From: Ctena decussata
Taxonomy: Eukaryota; Mollusca; Bivalvia; Lucinida; Lucinidae
Assembly (NCBI GenBank): GCA_963989385.1
Contig: OZ022510.1
Span: 31,439,448 to 31,503,447, forward strand
Direction: 5' to 3'
DNA length: 64,000 bases
The position numbers and the translations under genes are program-made. The notes beneath the pieces are model-generated. The model was not told the DNA's origin, did no database searches, and worked only from the letters and a program-made list of their open reading frames with translations. Positions 33,806 to 44,721 of the stretch are shown here, piece after piece (within the stretch, counting starts at the first letter, position 1; each line of letters opens with the position of its first letter).

Positions 33806-34358
33806 CGGTAACATAATTTGAACGTCTATATGATTGGAACGGGAAAAAGATTTCAACTTTATATTTATTCTGTTAATCAGAACTAAATTACAGTGTAGCT
33901 TGATATAATTTTTATAAAAATGCTATGAGGAATAAGCGCACAAGGGACACAGTGACATTACTTCTGGATCAGCCATTGTAATATACGAAACCTTAATTAA
34001 ATTTTAAATCTGGCGAATACTCACAAAAATTATATGAATGGTGGGTACATTGCGGAAGGCGAGAAGAGACATGCTTGGATTCTTTTTGCTATTATTCACA
34101 CCGACTTTCGTGTTTGCATCTGATATTGTTTAATATTCAGAAAGTGATCACTGACATCATTGAAATGGGGTGCAATCGTATATGTCTAGAGAAGAAAACT
34201 CCTTAGTACAGCTTGCAAAGGACCTTAATTCGGGTGCATTGATTTAGCCTGCTATGTGTTATTGCCATTTCACAGTTTCAGAAGGTCATATTTGCGCGCT
34301 TATGGCTAATTGACACACTTCATCCTATTAATGCTTAGCGTTCTATAAAGGGGGCATT
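33806..34358. other. Intergenic, nothing recognised
   Basis: No ORF or repeat supported. Confidence 0.4.
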
Positions 34359-34436
34359 GGCAAACAGGGCACACCTAGATCAGACGCCGCAAACCGCGGC
34401 GTTTGGTTAGGGTCCCCACTATTTACATAAGAAAAA
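34359..34436. repeat. Small hairpin family, copy 4
   Basis: The outer arms are GGCAAACAGGGCACACC and GGGTCCCCACTATTTAC. The inner stem GATCAGACGCCGC faces GCGGCGTTTGGTT, a third stem class that is still largely self-complementary. Confidence 0.65.
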
Positions 34437-35559
34437 ATAGTATTTCTGCTTAAAGGTTGGTTCCTGGAGTTTAGAATATATCATAATTTTGATGATTTTG
34501 TTCTAAATTGTCGGAAAGCACTTATGACAAGAAAATCGATATTTTTTACTAAAAAGTGTAAAGCCAAAAGTATTAGATACGCCGTTTTGCTAGGGATTCC
34601 CTAACTCTGCTTCGCACACCAGTTAGCGCTATTTTTAGTTCGCGCCAGAAATAGATAACAAGGCTGATGTTATGCTACATTGCTTTTTGGCATAGTATTA
34701 ACTGATCTGCCATGCCCGGACCTCTAGGAGAACTCACAACAAAGAAGAAAAATGACCTTTGGAGAATGACGCCAGAAATCACCAACTTATAGTCATATGA
34801 CAAAGTTATTTTTAGAACTGGAATTCCAACACATGTTTAAGTAAAGAAAGTAAACCAGATAAAAACGACAGTTTTCAACAAAATCTGACAGTTTTCTCAG
34901 TTGCAACAGTTTCTGAAAAATAAGAGCATTTAATACTATGCAGAATAAGACAAAATTATTGTGTGAACAAAATTGATATCCATTGCGCAGGAACCTAACT
35001 TTAAATTGAAATAAAAATGACAAATAATAATAAGAATAATAATACTAAAATAAATAAATAAATAAAAACAGACACCCCTTTATGAGCAAGTGGACTCATC
35101 CAGTTCAAAAGAACAGAAGAAACGGGTTATCGGTTTTGTTTTCGCTCCCTTTTACATGGGGGTTAACTCTGAGATTAAAGGTGAGGATATTTTTCTTTTG
35201 TTGTTTTAAACTCCTTTTCGGGAGTTTTCGTTAAGCGAAGAAAACAGGATCTCACATATAATATATATCTCTTTGTAAAAATAGCGGAAGCATGGATGCA
35301 AACTCATTTACCCCGAATTCAACTCACTGAAGAAATAGCGTATGACAAAAACCTATTGCATCTTACCATAATTCATATGCCATTCTAAAGCCCCAATTAT
35401 GTAACTCCTGTAAATCCCACTTGTCTAGTAATTGATAAGACAAAGTAGGCCGTAAATACTCTATTTCTTTGGATACTTTATCTGATAACTGTAATTTTTC
35501 TGAAATTTCATTAGGTTAATTTTACTGTCCGAGGATATGACAGATATGCTGACGGAAAT
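34437..35559. other. Intergenic, nothing recognised
   Basis: AT-rich, with an AATAAT/AATAAATA microsatellite at 35018-35067. No gene. Confidence 0.4.
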
Positions 35560-35624
35560 GGCAAACAATGAAGACCTTGATCAGACTGCTTTCAAGCAGT
35601 CTGATCTGGGTCTGCATTGTTTGC
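35560..35624. repeat. Small hairpin family, copy 5
   Basis: The outer arms are GGCAAACAATGAAGACC and GGGTCTGCATTGTTTGC. The matching ATG and CAT preserve pairing where other copies have GTG and CAC. The inner stem GATCAGACTGCTT pairs with AGCAGTCTGATC. Confidence 0.8.
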
Positions 35625-36221
35625 ACGAGCATCTATCATAGCATTTAGAAGCATTACGGTAATACGATTTATTGTTTTTAAGCGGATTACTAAGGTGGGA
35701 AAGTCATCTTCATTATGTCTGTTCACAGACATTAAGTAGGGGTTGTTAAAGAGTTGACTGCATATGACAGACGCAATGTGTGATTTGGCAGTTATTTTAG
35801 ACTTATTGCAAATGTAGTGACGCCTTAAAAGACAAACAACCTGTCAATGTTTTTCATAGGGCTGTCTAGTTCTTAATGTCCTGTCGTAAGGGCTCTATAT
35901 GAACTAATTTGACTGGCGTGTCTTTGGCAAAGCCAAGGGCAACCGTCTCTGGCATAAGATGAAACTTTTCACACGCTGCACAGCCAAATTATAGAATCCA
36001 TAGCTAGCAAGACAATAGACTGTTTCTTAATTTCACAACTAAAATTTAGAAAGCTGCCTTTCGGAACAGCTAACGCACACAAGACAGAAGATTGGTGATT
36101 TGGTTTCAGGGAGACCTTTCGCGTTTGCATGCTATATGCGACGCCTAGCGCTGATCGACTTACGCGGTGCTTGATTTTCAAACTTTTCAGCATAATTCCA
36201 ATGATCCCAAATAAAGAAAAA
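35625..36221. other. Intergenic, nothing recognised
   Basis: A 74-codon minus ORF at 35969-36193 has no motif. Confidence 0.4.
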
Positions 36222-36478
36222 AGACAATGACAAAACCAACACAGTGGCTATCTGCGCCAAGCGAAGACTCAGATCAGCCTGGGCATCAGCCAAGTCTGAT
36301 TTAAGTCTGCCGTCAACATGGACGTAGCTTAGACCCTTAGTTACTCTTTAAGCGCACAGTAAATACTCTAATTCGACTGGGTCGATGCCCAGGTTGTTGA
36401 CTAGGTCGATGCCCGAGCTGATCTGTGTCTTCGCGTGGCTCACATGCCACTTCGTTGGTTTTGTCGTGTCGCGGCTCA
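36222..36478. mobile_element. GAGCC palindromic MITE, diverged
   Basis: The left end is degraded (AGACAATGACAAAACCAACA) and the right end intact (GTCGTGTCGCGGCTC). The block GTCGATGCCCAGGTTG is partly duplicated near 36383-36420. It belongs to a subfamily with GCGTGGCTCACATGCCAC in the right arm. Confidence 0.75.
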
Positions 36479-36885
36479 TTATTTAATCTGCACTACACAA
36501 AGCATTAGACCTTGGTCATTTAGGATTTTTAAATGTATTGCTTATATTTTGTAAAAGAGCTTGGAATGTAGAGAAATAGTCATTTCAGGATATCCCAAAG
36601 TGTCTCTTCAAAGAAGAGACAAATATGTTTTATATCGTAAACAACTGAAAATACTTGTCTCATAGGAACAAATGCATCTTAAAATTGAAACATAGCTTGA
36701 AAATGCTTAGTACGAGGGGAGTTCAATAAGTTCGTAGAACTCGGTATTTTTCTATACAATTCAAGATTTCTTTTTTCATTTTTGTGCAGTGTAAACCTTT
36801 GTCAGTTGAATGATCACAGCCGTTCAGTCAACACGTACATTTTTGCTCTTACTTTTTGTTTGAAAACCTATATCCATAGGCAAAA

Positions 36886-37199
36886 ATGAAAAGTCAGAAT
36901 ATTGAGATCAGACCAGTCACTCAGGAGGGTGCAAACGCCAAAGAACTCTATCGGCGCATGGCTTGTGTGTATGGTGATAGTAGCCCAAAGTATTCGAAAG
37001 TGGCAAATGGTCAGCAGAATTTAAACGTGGGCGAGACTCCTTACAAGATGACCCAAGGCCATGTCATCAGCCGGGAGATGATCGACCGTGTTGAGAGACT
37101 TGTGCTAAACGATCGCCGAATCAAAGTTGCCGAACTTGCTTCAGAATGTGGTATTTCTAGTCGAAGTGTTTTTACTATACTCCATGAACATTTAGGCAT
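36886..37199 (+). pseudogene. Mariner transposase, N-terminal piece
   Basis: This is the DNA-binding part of a mariner transposase. It begins MKSQNIEIRPVTQEGANAKE and contains RRMACVYGDSSPKYSKV, typical of the first helix-turn-helix of the family. The second helix-turn-helix follows (ISREMIDRVERLVLNDRR, then KVAELASECGIS and SVFTILHEHLGM). Residues expected after YSKV (a tryptophan-rich linker) are altered. The frame is cut at the 8-bp duplication GTTAAAAG (37200-37207) and resumes at 44178. ATG 36886 lies about 170 bp from the inverted end, a normal mariner spacing. Confidence 0.85.
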
Positions 37200-37379
37200 G
37201 TTAAAAGGAATGTCGGACGTTTCGGACCCAAGACGTTTCGGACCCTGCGTATTTTTCGGACCCAAGACGTTTCGGACCCTGGCCTGGGACCATTCGGACC
37301 CTGTTTTAAGACGTTTCGGACCCAACATTTCGTCCTCGTTCCCAGTCCTCTTTCGTCCTTTTCTGTAGAATGCACATCG

Positions 37380-38070
37380 TCAAAAGATAAGTACCTTTGT
37401 CTCTACACATTTAATGTAAGTAATCTGTTCATAAAATAAACAAAATAGGCCCAACATAAATCTCCTCTCAGAGCAGTTAGAAACAATAGTTTGGAATCAA
37501 ATTTTTCATGTCACAGAACCATTCTCTGTTCGGGATAATATGGTCCACCCACAATTACAATGTTAAAACTCCATAAGGGGAATTTAGGACTAATATGGTG
37601 CACCATGGGATCACATTTAACTTATAATGTGACCCGGTATTGTATTGTTTGTTGAGAATGTTTTCTCCTACTATTTTAACAAGCCTAAATATATTTCAAG
37701 GAGAGGATTGTATTTGAATGTGAAATAAATGCGCAGAATGGCCAAATTCCTTAAACAATATGAAATGGTTGTTTTATGGGTTGCATTTATGGTCCAATAT
37801 TTCGTCAGACAGATTTTACGAATATAATGTTTCATCATTTAGACGAAAATATATTTACCATGCAAAGAAATTTAGATTTTTTGCTTCACTAATCAATATT
37901 TTGACGTTTTAGTCGTGAATTTGTTAGCCTATTAGGTGGACCATTTAACCCCGGAGGTTTGGGGTATATGGTCCACCCCTAGGTGTATATTAGCTATTTC
38001 ATCTCAGAAAATTAAGGATAAAAGGATACATTTTGTATATCATAATGCTTGTTACACGTATACCTTTCCG
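37380..38070. other. Interior of the 7.0-kb element, left
   Basis: AT-rich. GGTCCACCC and ATGGTGCACCAT-like words recur (about 37545, 37595, 37935, 37970), perhaps old inverted repeats. No ORF. Confidence 0.35.
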
Positions 38071-38689
38071 TAAAGGGCCTGTCACACTGTCACGAGTTTG
38101 GCTACGATAAGCGACGAGTTTATAACTCGCCACATGTCGAGGGAAAGTGGAGGAGATGTCGCCATATCTCGTCTCAAGTCGAACAAGCATCGTCTTAACT
38201 CGCGTATTGTCGGGAGGTGTCTACGAGAATTTTAAACTGTTTAAAATTCTCGCCGTCCAAAGTATTCTCGTAGCGAACTCGCAACTTACTCGTATATTGT
38301 CGTACAATTATGGTCCTCATTGTCGCCTATTGTCGCAAGTTCTCGTGTGTTCTCGCCATCCCAAAGCAACAAGCGAGTTATGGCGATATAGTACGATATA
38401 AGGCGAGTTGGGTACGAGTAGCTGCGACATATAGTACGATACTGTGCCGAATATGGGGGATTCTCCACGAGATCCCTTCGAGTATTGTCGACAACTATAC
38501 GACAATTGGGGAGTGCTTTACGAGCTCCGTTCGAGTCATGTTAATCCTCAACAAGTTTAGCTTTTGAAAAAGCTTGTGAGGTTATCCCTTAGCAATGAAT
38601 CTATACGATTCAAGTGGTACAGTAGAAAATTGGCAGCAATACAAGTTAATTTTAGTGTATTCTTGGACTTTGTTGGAGCTGTAGGTTAA

Positions 38690-39235
38690 GGACGAGTTTG
38701 ACAGCGTTTTCCTTATGTCTAGTGATTGCTTGTAACAAGTGAGCTTCAGTGCTATTAACTTTTGTTATGTGACCTGTACTGTTTAGTGACAGCTCTTCCT
38801 AAGTGGACTGTACTCTCTGGTAATTGCTTGTATTAGGTGAGATGCTTGTATTATGTGAGACGAAGTGTCAGGACAAGTTCTACAACTCATGCCTCAGCGA
38901 TGCTTGGAGAGACCCTGCAGCTGGGTGCGCAGGAATATGGGAACAAATACCGCGAAATAGTGGGACCCGCATTTAGCGAAACGAAACGGCGCATAATCGA
39001 GTACAACTTGTTATTGATCTGCACCCTTAAATGACAACTCTTGGGAGCTGTACTGAGCTCTCGGGTAATTGCTTGTATAGGGCGAGATAGCGTGTTCAAG
39101 ATAAGCTATAAAGATCAAGCATTTGCGATGCTGGTGAGAGTCTTGCAATAGGGTGCGCCAAATGTAGAAGTACCGGGAAATAGTGGGACCCTATTTCAGC
39201 AAAAGGAAACGGCGTAAAATCGAGTACGAATTCCT
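38690..39235. repeat. Diverged direct repeats inside Harbinger
   Basis: Units start GTAATTGCTTGTATTAGGTG or variants (about 38715, 38818, 39063). The last two share CGATGCT, GGGTGCGC, AAATAGTGGGACCC and GGCG.AA.ATCGAGTAC over about 170 bp. Confidence 0.6.
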
Positions 39236-39373
39236 AACTTAATATGGTTATCCCCGAGGGGATAACCAATAATTATTAGCTATGTCATTGTCCAGCAGTT
39301 TCAATGTAAACGTTGCTGAGGTAACATCTCAGTATTCATCATATGTTCATTTTACGTTTATCAGTGCATCATA

Positions 39374-39754
39374 ATGGCTCCCAAGAAAAAAGGAAAATTT
39401 GCAACGAAAAAAGGAGCTGGCACACCTTCCAGATATACCCCAACTCCACTTCCTAGGGAAGATGTGTCTAATGTGGATGAGGTACCTCCAAGTCATAGGG
39501 AGCAGCCCCAAGACACGCATCCCCGTGAGGACGGTATTGTGTGGCATTCGCAACCCATACATGAGGCTCTTGTAGCTTTCTCCTGTGGCCTGGTATCTCA
39601 AGGCGGTAGCAAGCCTCAATCCCGGTTTCAGGGACTTTCGGTACCACAAGTCCTGTGCAGCCTAGGAGTAAGTCTCTGCTCAAGCTCTCTGAACATTTCA
39701 GGCGGCACTCTCAGGAAGTTGCACTGTAAAAAATTTCCGTATATTTTACGTTAG
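39374..39754 (+). other. Plus-strand ORF overlapping the Harbinger relic, probably not real
   Basis: A 126-codon ORF begins MAPKKKGKFATKKGAGTPSR, a basic start that looks protein-like. However, it lies antisense to recognisable transposase and ends inside the MITE. Most Harbinger elements carry a second Myb-like ORF, so a remnant is possible, but I see no Myb motif. Confidence 0.2.
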
Positions 39755-40393
39755 AATAACTGGCAGTCAGCTGCCAGTCCGCTTCCCGTAATTTTACGGC
39801 CCCTGCCTGTAGAACATATTTTGAAATCTCGATATGGTAGAATTATGTTACCTGACCGCACTCGAAAACACCTTTACAGTGTTGAAGGGCTATATGACCA
39901 AAACAATACCTGTCTTCTTCTATCCTACTCTGCGTGATGATTCCGCCAACGTTTACGGGCGCCTGTAAAAATAACGGGAAATGGACTGGCAGCTGGTTGC
40001 CAGATATTCTACCGTAAAATGTACGGAAATGTTTTACAGTGTGGTGAAAGCTTCACTGTCTTCAGTCCGCAGTTCATGCATCAGACGATCATAGTGTCCA
40101 AAGTCTTTTCGCCTCATGAACCATGGTCTGATCCAAAATCTTCTAGGAGCCCTCCTCCTCCTTCGCTGCTGGAGCAGCTGAGCGAGGCCAAGATCAATTT
40201 CGGCATCATCTTCCACCAGTTCCAACAGAAGCTGAAGTCTGAGAAGACTTTGTGGAAGTTGAAGAGTCATGTTTCTCATTCGGTAACCAATGAGACTATG
40301 ATCATTGATATGCGGTATTCCCCAATTTATATACACCCAAAAATGCTGGAGAACTCGTACAGAAATCGCATTATGTCGCACAAAGCCGAACAA
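39532..40393 (-). pseudogene. PIF/Harbinger transposase fragment
   Basis: Read on the minus strand. From 40393 inwards an open frame contains RRRRRAPRRFWIRPWFMRR followed by GHYDRLMHELRTEDSEAF, the usual N-terminal part of a Harbinger-type DDE transposase. The frame is broken by the MITE at 39722-40041. It continues just inside it with NFLRVPPEMFRELEQRLTPR, and after frame damage with RKSLKPGLRLATALRYQATG and ESYKSLMYGLRMPHNT (39640-39532). The catalytic DDE domain that should follow is absent, so the protein is dead. Confidence 0.8.
39722..40041. mobile_element. 320-bp MITE inside the Harbinger transposase
   Basis: The left end CACTGTAAAAAATTTCCGTA is mirrored by TACGGAAATGTTTTACAGTG, with similarity over about 29 bp. 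Second inverted blocks are CTGGCAGTCAGCTGCCAG and CTGGCAGCTGGTTGCCAG. It splits the transposase between EAFT and NFLR. Only a 2-bp (TG) duplication is visible. Confidence 0.8.
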
Positions 40394-40758
40394 GGTTCGG
40401 ATGATATCGTACTACGGCGAACAAAGACCGTACTAATATCGCCATAAATCCTACCATATCGTACGAACTCGTACCTAGTCGTACAAAACTCGTATTAACT
40501 CGTACAAACTCGTAATGATATCGAACAAGAATCGAAGCATTATCGTAGGAATGTCGAAGATACTCGTGCAAACTTGTACTAGTTCCTTACGTTTTGGACA
40601 GCAATATCGAAGAGATCTCGTGCTCTACTCGTACAAATGTTTTGACAGAAAATTATTTTGTAACTCGTGGTCATCCAAGCCGATTTACTGCGAGTTCAAT
40701 CTCGCCGTAAATCGCCGCTTGTCGCCAGAGATATCGTGACAGTGTGACAGGGGCTTAA

Positions 40759-41100
40759 ATAAACAACAAAATAACCCGATTTCGAAACGGGTGTCAGAAT
40801 AAGCAAGGTAATGCTTAAGCGGTCCATATTCCCCCAAATTACCCTAAATCTATTTATAAATCTGTAAAAAATTCAATGGTTGAAAATATTACTGGCTGGC
40901 ATCTATTGCGAGGCTTCTCATCTGGATCTACACTGTCTACGGTCTTTTGTGTTTAAGGTTGAAAGCACTAATTCAAGATAAATGGAAAATGCCATTAACA
41001 TTCTATTCAGTTTCCATTCTATTCCTAATTCATAGAGACTATTGCTCTCATTTCCAAGCCATCTTATATTATTATTGATGTAAATTAACGCTCTACTTTT
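40759..41100. other. Interior of the 7.0-kb element, middle
   Basis: A right-half of the small hairpin family (TCTCATCTGGATCTACACTG, 40917-40936) is present without its partner. Nothing else was recognised. Confidence 0.4.
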
Positions 41101-41364
41101 CCGGGATAGTGTTGGTTGGTTGGTTGTTTTGGGTTAAACGGCCCTTTGAGACAGTATTTCGGTCTATATCGAGCTGTCTCCCAGAGAGAGGGAGAAGGAA
41201 GAGAAAGAACAGACGAGAGAAAAAATATCCAAACAAATCCCGCCCGCACCTACTGCAAGCACAGTAGGCCCTTGTCCTACTGTTTCCAAATCAGTAGGAC
41301 GCCCCAGAACTGGAAGATCGCACCACCCAACCACCCCTCATTTTAGTGCCCGGGATAGTGTTGG
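41101..41364 (-). mobile_element. SINE (GGTGGTGCGATGG family), minus strand, with TSD
   Basis: From the right on the minus strand: GGGGTGGTTGGGTGGTGCGA, GGGCCTACTGTGCTTGCAGT, then the tail GGCCGTTTAACCCAAAACAA followed by CCAACC repeats. CCGGGATAGTGTTGG at 41101-41115 and 41350-41364 is a perfect 15-bp duplication. Confidence 0.8.
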
Positions 41365-41640
41365 ATTTCTTTTCTGGGATAGTGCCTATATTTCTGGGTT
41401 AAGACCTTTTCCGGGATAAGAGCACAACATACGTTCTTTAGACTTAACTTCAAAGGGAAAGATCGTTGATGCACGTAATTTCAATGTTTTCATAATTTGA
41501 GACCGATAAAAAAATTATGATACATTACTACATGCGTCTCATCATCTTCAGGTTTGCTAATTTTCGCAAAAAAAAATTTCGCCAGCGTTGGACAAATTAG
41601 CTTTCAAACTGACAATGATACCTTGAAAGCCATATTACTG
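41365..41640. other. Spacer, nothing recognised
   Basis: Continues the CCGGGATAAG-type words of the flank. No gene. Confidence 0.35.
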
Positions 41641-41645
41641 CAAAT

Positions 41646-41777
41646 AATAATAATAATAATAATAATAACAATAATAATAAAACGCGAAACTAAATAGCGA
41701 GTTACAGTATAACTAAAGTTTAAATTAAAGCTGAACTTCTAATCTTCAGGTTCATTATTCAATTTTCAGTTTTGACA

Positions 41778-41840
<63 letters not shown>

Positions 41841-41970
41841 ATATAATAATAATAATAATAGTAATAATAATAAAACGCGAAACTAAATAGCGAGTTACAG
41901 TATAACTAAAGTTTAAATTAAAGCTGAACTTCTAATCTTAAGGTTCATTATTCAATTTTCAGTTTTGACA

Positions 41971-42005
<35 letters not shown>

Positions 42006-42012
42006 ATCTATC

Positions 42013-42111
<99 letters not shown>

Positions 42112-42144
42112 CGCCCGATCGTCCTGTCTATCTATCTATCTGAA
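41646..42144. repeat. Duplicated compound microsatellite (ATA)n-unique-(TATC)n
   Basis: A unit of about 193 bp consists of an AATAAT tract, about 98 bp of unique sequence (ACGCGAAACTAAATAGCGAG ...) and a TATC tract. It occurs twice, at 41646-41840 and 41842-42040, after which the TATC tract extends to 42144 with two interruptions. The YLSI-rich ORF here is a product of the TATC tract. Confidence 0.85.
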
Positions 42145-42414
42145 AGTCCAGGTAAGCAGCGGTATCGATTAATCGTGACACGCGACATCGATTAGTGAAT
42201 ATACACGATAACTTAAGTGTGATATTTATCGATGAGTAATAAACAAATGCACATGAGCAAGACAAGGCGTCTTTAATTATGTTGGTTGGTTATACCCTAA
42301 GATAGTGTTTATATTTGAGATTTTCAAGATGTAAGTATATATTGAAATTAAAATACGAAACCAAAAGATTGGTAATTATTTTATACAGATTATAAATTCT
42401 GACAACCAATGTCT

Positions 42415-42428
42415 TTCTCTCCCTCTCC

Positions 42429-42466
<38 letters not shown>

Positions 42467-42468
42467 AA
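42415..42468. repeat. CT microsatellite
   Basis: Pure and near-pure CT/CTCC run, which gives a spurious Arg-Glu repeat ORF on the minus strand. Confidence 0.9.
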
Positions 42469-43465
42469 GTTCAAAATGAATATTAGCCATCGATTTAGGG
42501 CATACTATTGCGACAGAATATATGTAAAAAAGGAAAAAAAAGAAATAAAGCATCTGGAAGAAATCGTGTGACTAGTTCAAATGCGGTGATAATCACGTGC
42601 GCGAATGAGAAGATTATGTTGGTATCATCGCATGATTAAGGACTCTGATATTAATTTCCTAACTGGCTGATGATGTTGTAAATTTGCGAAATTTATCAAT
42701 AAATTTTTACCCAGAATTTAATTATGATGATATAATGTCTAACGAATTTAGTACAAGAAAAATGTTTGGAAATTGTTAAATTAAAAGGGAGTTTATCTTT
42801 TAACTTTTCTGCACCAGTCATTTGCAACCACGGCCCCTATTGGGCCGGGAATAGCGGAGGGGCATGGCGGGGCTTCAGTACGGTGTTTTACCTAAGAAGT
42901 GTCCTAGCACTGTCGCGGATACGCCGGGCTTTTGATTTCCACCAAAACAGCGGGGAAAATAGAGGAGTGTTTATGACGAAATTTACCGCGACACACTGTC
43001 AGAATATGGATTTCTACAGCGCCTTTGCGAATGCAAAGGAGAGCTTATGCTATATACCTCCGGCGTCGTAATCCAAGTACGCGACAGCATTTGCGTGAGC
43101 GTGAGCGTCCTTGTCAGCCTCTACGATCAGGTTAACCAATGTTAAGAATTGCGTTAACCTGTCGCATGTACAAATTGCGAACTCAGATAGGCCTTTGCAG
43201 CCATGCAATCTTGGATAGACCCTCCATCTTCGCAAAGTCAGTTTTGATATGAAGCAGGGTAAACTCTGGTCAGTCTGAATTGATGCGCAAAATAATTCAA
43301 ACAAATACCTTAAGCATGTCCATGAAACATACGTATGTTATGGGTGCGAAAGCAAAGTATCTAACTAGCATCCTAAACATGTGCACTATGGCTTAAAAAT
43401 ACATAAAATTATTGTCAAATTCTTTCTAAAAAGGATCACATTTAATGTCATAGCGGCTGATAGAT
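42469..43465. other. Interior of the 7.0-kb element, right
   Basis: A 101-codon ORF (42766-43071) and an 84-codon minus ORF (43050-43304) have no motif. GC rises at about 42820-42930. At 43170-43290, TGCGAACTCAGATAGGCCTT and GACC...CTTCGC faintly recall the GAGCC MITE, but not enough to call it. Confidence 0.35.
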
Positions 43466-43469
43466 AAGT

Positions 43470-43513
43470 TAAGATAAGATAAGATAAGATCTTAAGATTA
43501 GATTAGATTAGAT

Positions 43514-43577
<64 letters not shown>

Positions 43578-43605
43578 AAGATTAGATTAGATTAGATTAG
43601 ATTAA

Positions 43606-43665
<60 letters not shown>

Positions 43666-43666
43666 T

Positions 43667-43720
<54 letters not shown>

Positions 43721-43722
43721 CA
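43470..43722. repeat. GATA/GATTA microsatellite
   Basis: AAGAT, then GATTA, then long GATA tracts separated by one GATTA block. Spurious YLSI ORFs arise on the minus strand. Confidence 0.9.
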
Positions 43723-44045
43723 GCCCAACAATGCGATTGCGATATAGTCAATGCTAGAACTTGTGGCCCTACCCATTTGCTTGTATTTGGCTTTATGAGC
43801 AATAAAATATTTTTTAACCTACTAAACCTACAAAAAAAATATTTCATCAGGCAGCAGAATAGGATTTCAAAACAACTATTTCGATCCCTGTGCAATTTAC
43901 TGATCAAACAGGTAAACTGGCAGTGGGTAGCACAAGAAGTGTGACCGATTCCTTATAAGACTAGTCAGTTGCATTATTATCCAGGTGTTGTTGATAAGAA
44001 AGAGAACTGGTTGTCGCATACTATTTCAGTTTATGGTCGTCCGCT
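43723..44045. other. Interior of the 7.0-kb element, unique part
   Basis: No gene recognised before the right-hand 16-bp repeats begin. Confidence 0.4.
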
Positions 44046-44177
44046 TACCAGGGTCCGAAAAGTCTTGGGGCCGAAACGTCTCTGGGTCCGAAAGGTCTTG
44101 GGTCCGAAAAGGTCTGGGTCCGTAACGTCCAAAATATTTGGGTCCGAAACGTCTTGGGTCCGAAACGTCCGGCTACC

Positions 44178-44463
44178 GTCAAAAGTATCTGCCAGGTGGG
44201 TACCCAGAAACCTGAACATGTAAGATCGTCAGCAAAGGGTGGAGTCCAGAGTTGCACAAGCGGCTATTCGTGAGTGCAAGTTCGAGCAGTTAAATCACCC
44301 GGCCATACAGTCCAGACCTGGCCCCAAGTGATTATTATCTGTTTCGAAATTTGACGTTTCACTTGCGTGGAACGAGATTTAGGGGCGATGATTAGCTCAA
44401 GGCTGCTACAGAGGCTTGGTTTGAGGACCAACAGACGACTTTAATTTCTAAGGCTTAGACTGC
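44178..44463 (+). pseudogene. Mariner transposase, C-terminal piece with internal deletion
   Basis: It resumes the frame with SKVSARWVPRNLNM, then a stop in place of the usual glutamine, then DRQQRVES. About 350 bp that should carry the first two catalytic aspartates are missing, and the sequence jumps to ECKFEQLNHPA. A one-base shift follows, then SPDLAPSDYYLF (third catalytic Asp context) and KFHLRGTRF. The stretch ends GLDCL at the TTAA where the next insertion sits. Confidence 0.85.
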
Positions 44464-44610
44464 TTAACCCTTAGAGTGCTGAATAAATAATTCACCTGGC
44501 CCTAATATGGGGGTAGGGGGAGTACTTGATGTCTAGAGTGCCTGACATGCTCTCAAAGTGACCAACCCCTCGAGAACGACTAAAGTCGCGCTTAGCACTC
44601 TAAGGGTTAA
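44464..44610. mobile_element. TTAA MITE (CCCTTAGAGTGC ends)
   Basis: TTAA plus CCCTTAGAGTGCTGAATAAA on the left, GCACTCTAAGGG plus TTAA on the right, 147 bp including the duplicated TTAA. TTAA targets and CCCTT ends are the piggyBac pattern. It shares both ends with the larger element at 44718-51621. Confidence 0.75.
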
Positions 44611-44721
44611 CAGAGGAAAAAATAAATTTTTAAATTTGCCCATTTCTGGCCCCAATAGACTTAAAAAAGTGAAATTCAGGTGAAATTGACCTGTCTGATT
44701 TTTCGCACTACCTTTTGTTAA

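Larger units (their letters stand above)
38071..40758 (-). mobile_element. PIF/Harbinger relic with TAA duplication
   Basis: The left end AGGGCCTGTCACACTGTCAC (38074) matches the reverse of GTGACAGTGTGACAGGGGCT (to 40755), and TAA flanks both sides, as expected for PIF/Harbinger. Subterminal regions (38090-38560, 40340-40740) are dense in short words such as ACTCGTA, TTGTCG and TCGCC in mixed orientation, likely transposase-binding or fold-back tracts. A degraded transposase lies on the minus strand. A separate 320-bp MITE interrupts it. Confidence 0.8.
37208..44177. mobile_element. 7.0-kb DNA element with 16-bp subterminal repeats
   Basis: The ends carry clusters of GGGTCCGAAACGTCTT, inverted on the left (AAGACGTTTCGGACCC, about eight units to 37345) and direct on the right (about eight units, 44049-44171). 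The outermost common part is CGGACGTTTCGGACCC. GTTAAAAG (37200-37207) and GTCAAAAG (44178-44185) form an 8-bp duplication with one mismatch. An 8-bp duplication fits hAT, P or Zisupton-like elements. No transposase of its own was recognised. The interior holds a Harbinger element, a SINE and large microsatellites, so it is probably non-autonomous or decayed. Confidence 0.7.

Noticed and set aside
37175..37375. Minus-strand ORFs rich in GPKR/RNVLGPK
   Set aside because: Translation of the GGGTCCGAAACGTCTT subterminal repeats; the same peptides arise at 44031-44257.
38147..38567. Overlapping ORFs on both strands
   Set aside because: They lie in the Harbinger subterminal fold-back tract and have no motif.
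41965..42195. YLSI-repeat ORF
   Set aside because: A product of the TATC microsatellite. The minus-strand counterpart at 43602-43907 is from the GATA tract.
43160..43300. A further GAGCC MITE copy
   Set aside because: Only scattered words (AACTCAGATAGGCCT, CTTCGC, GGTCAGTCTGA) resemble the family, and no ends or palindrome can be traced.
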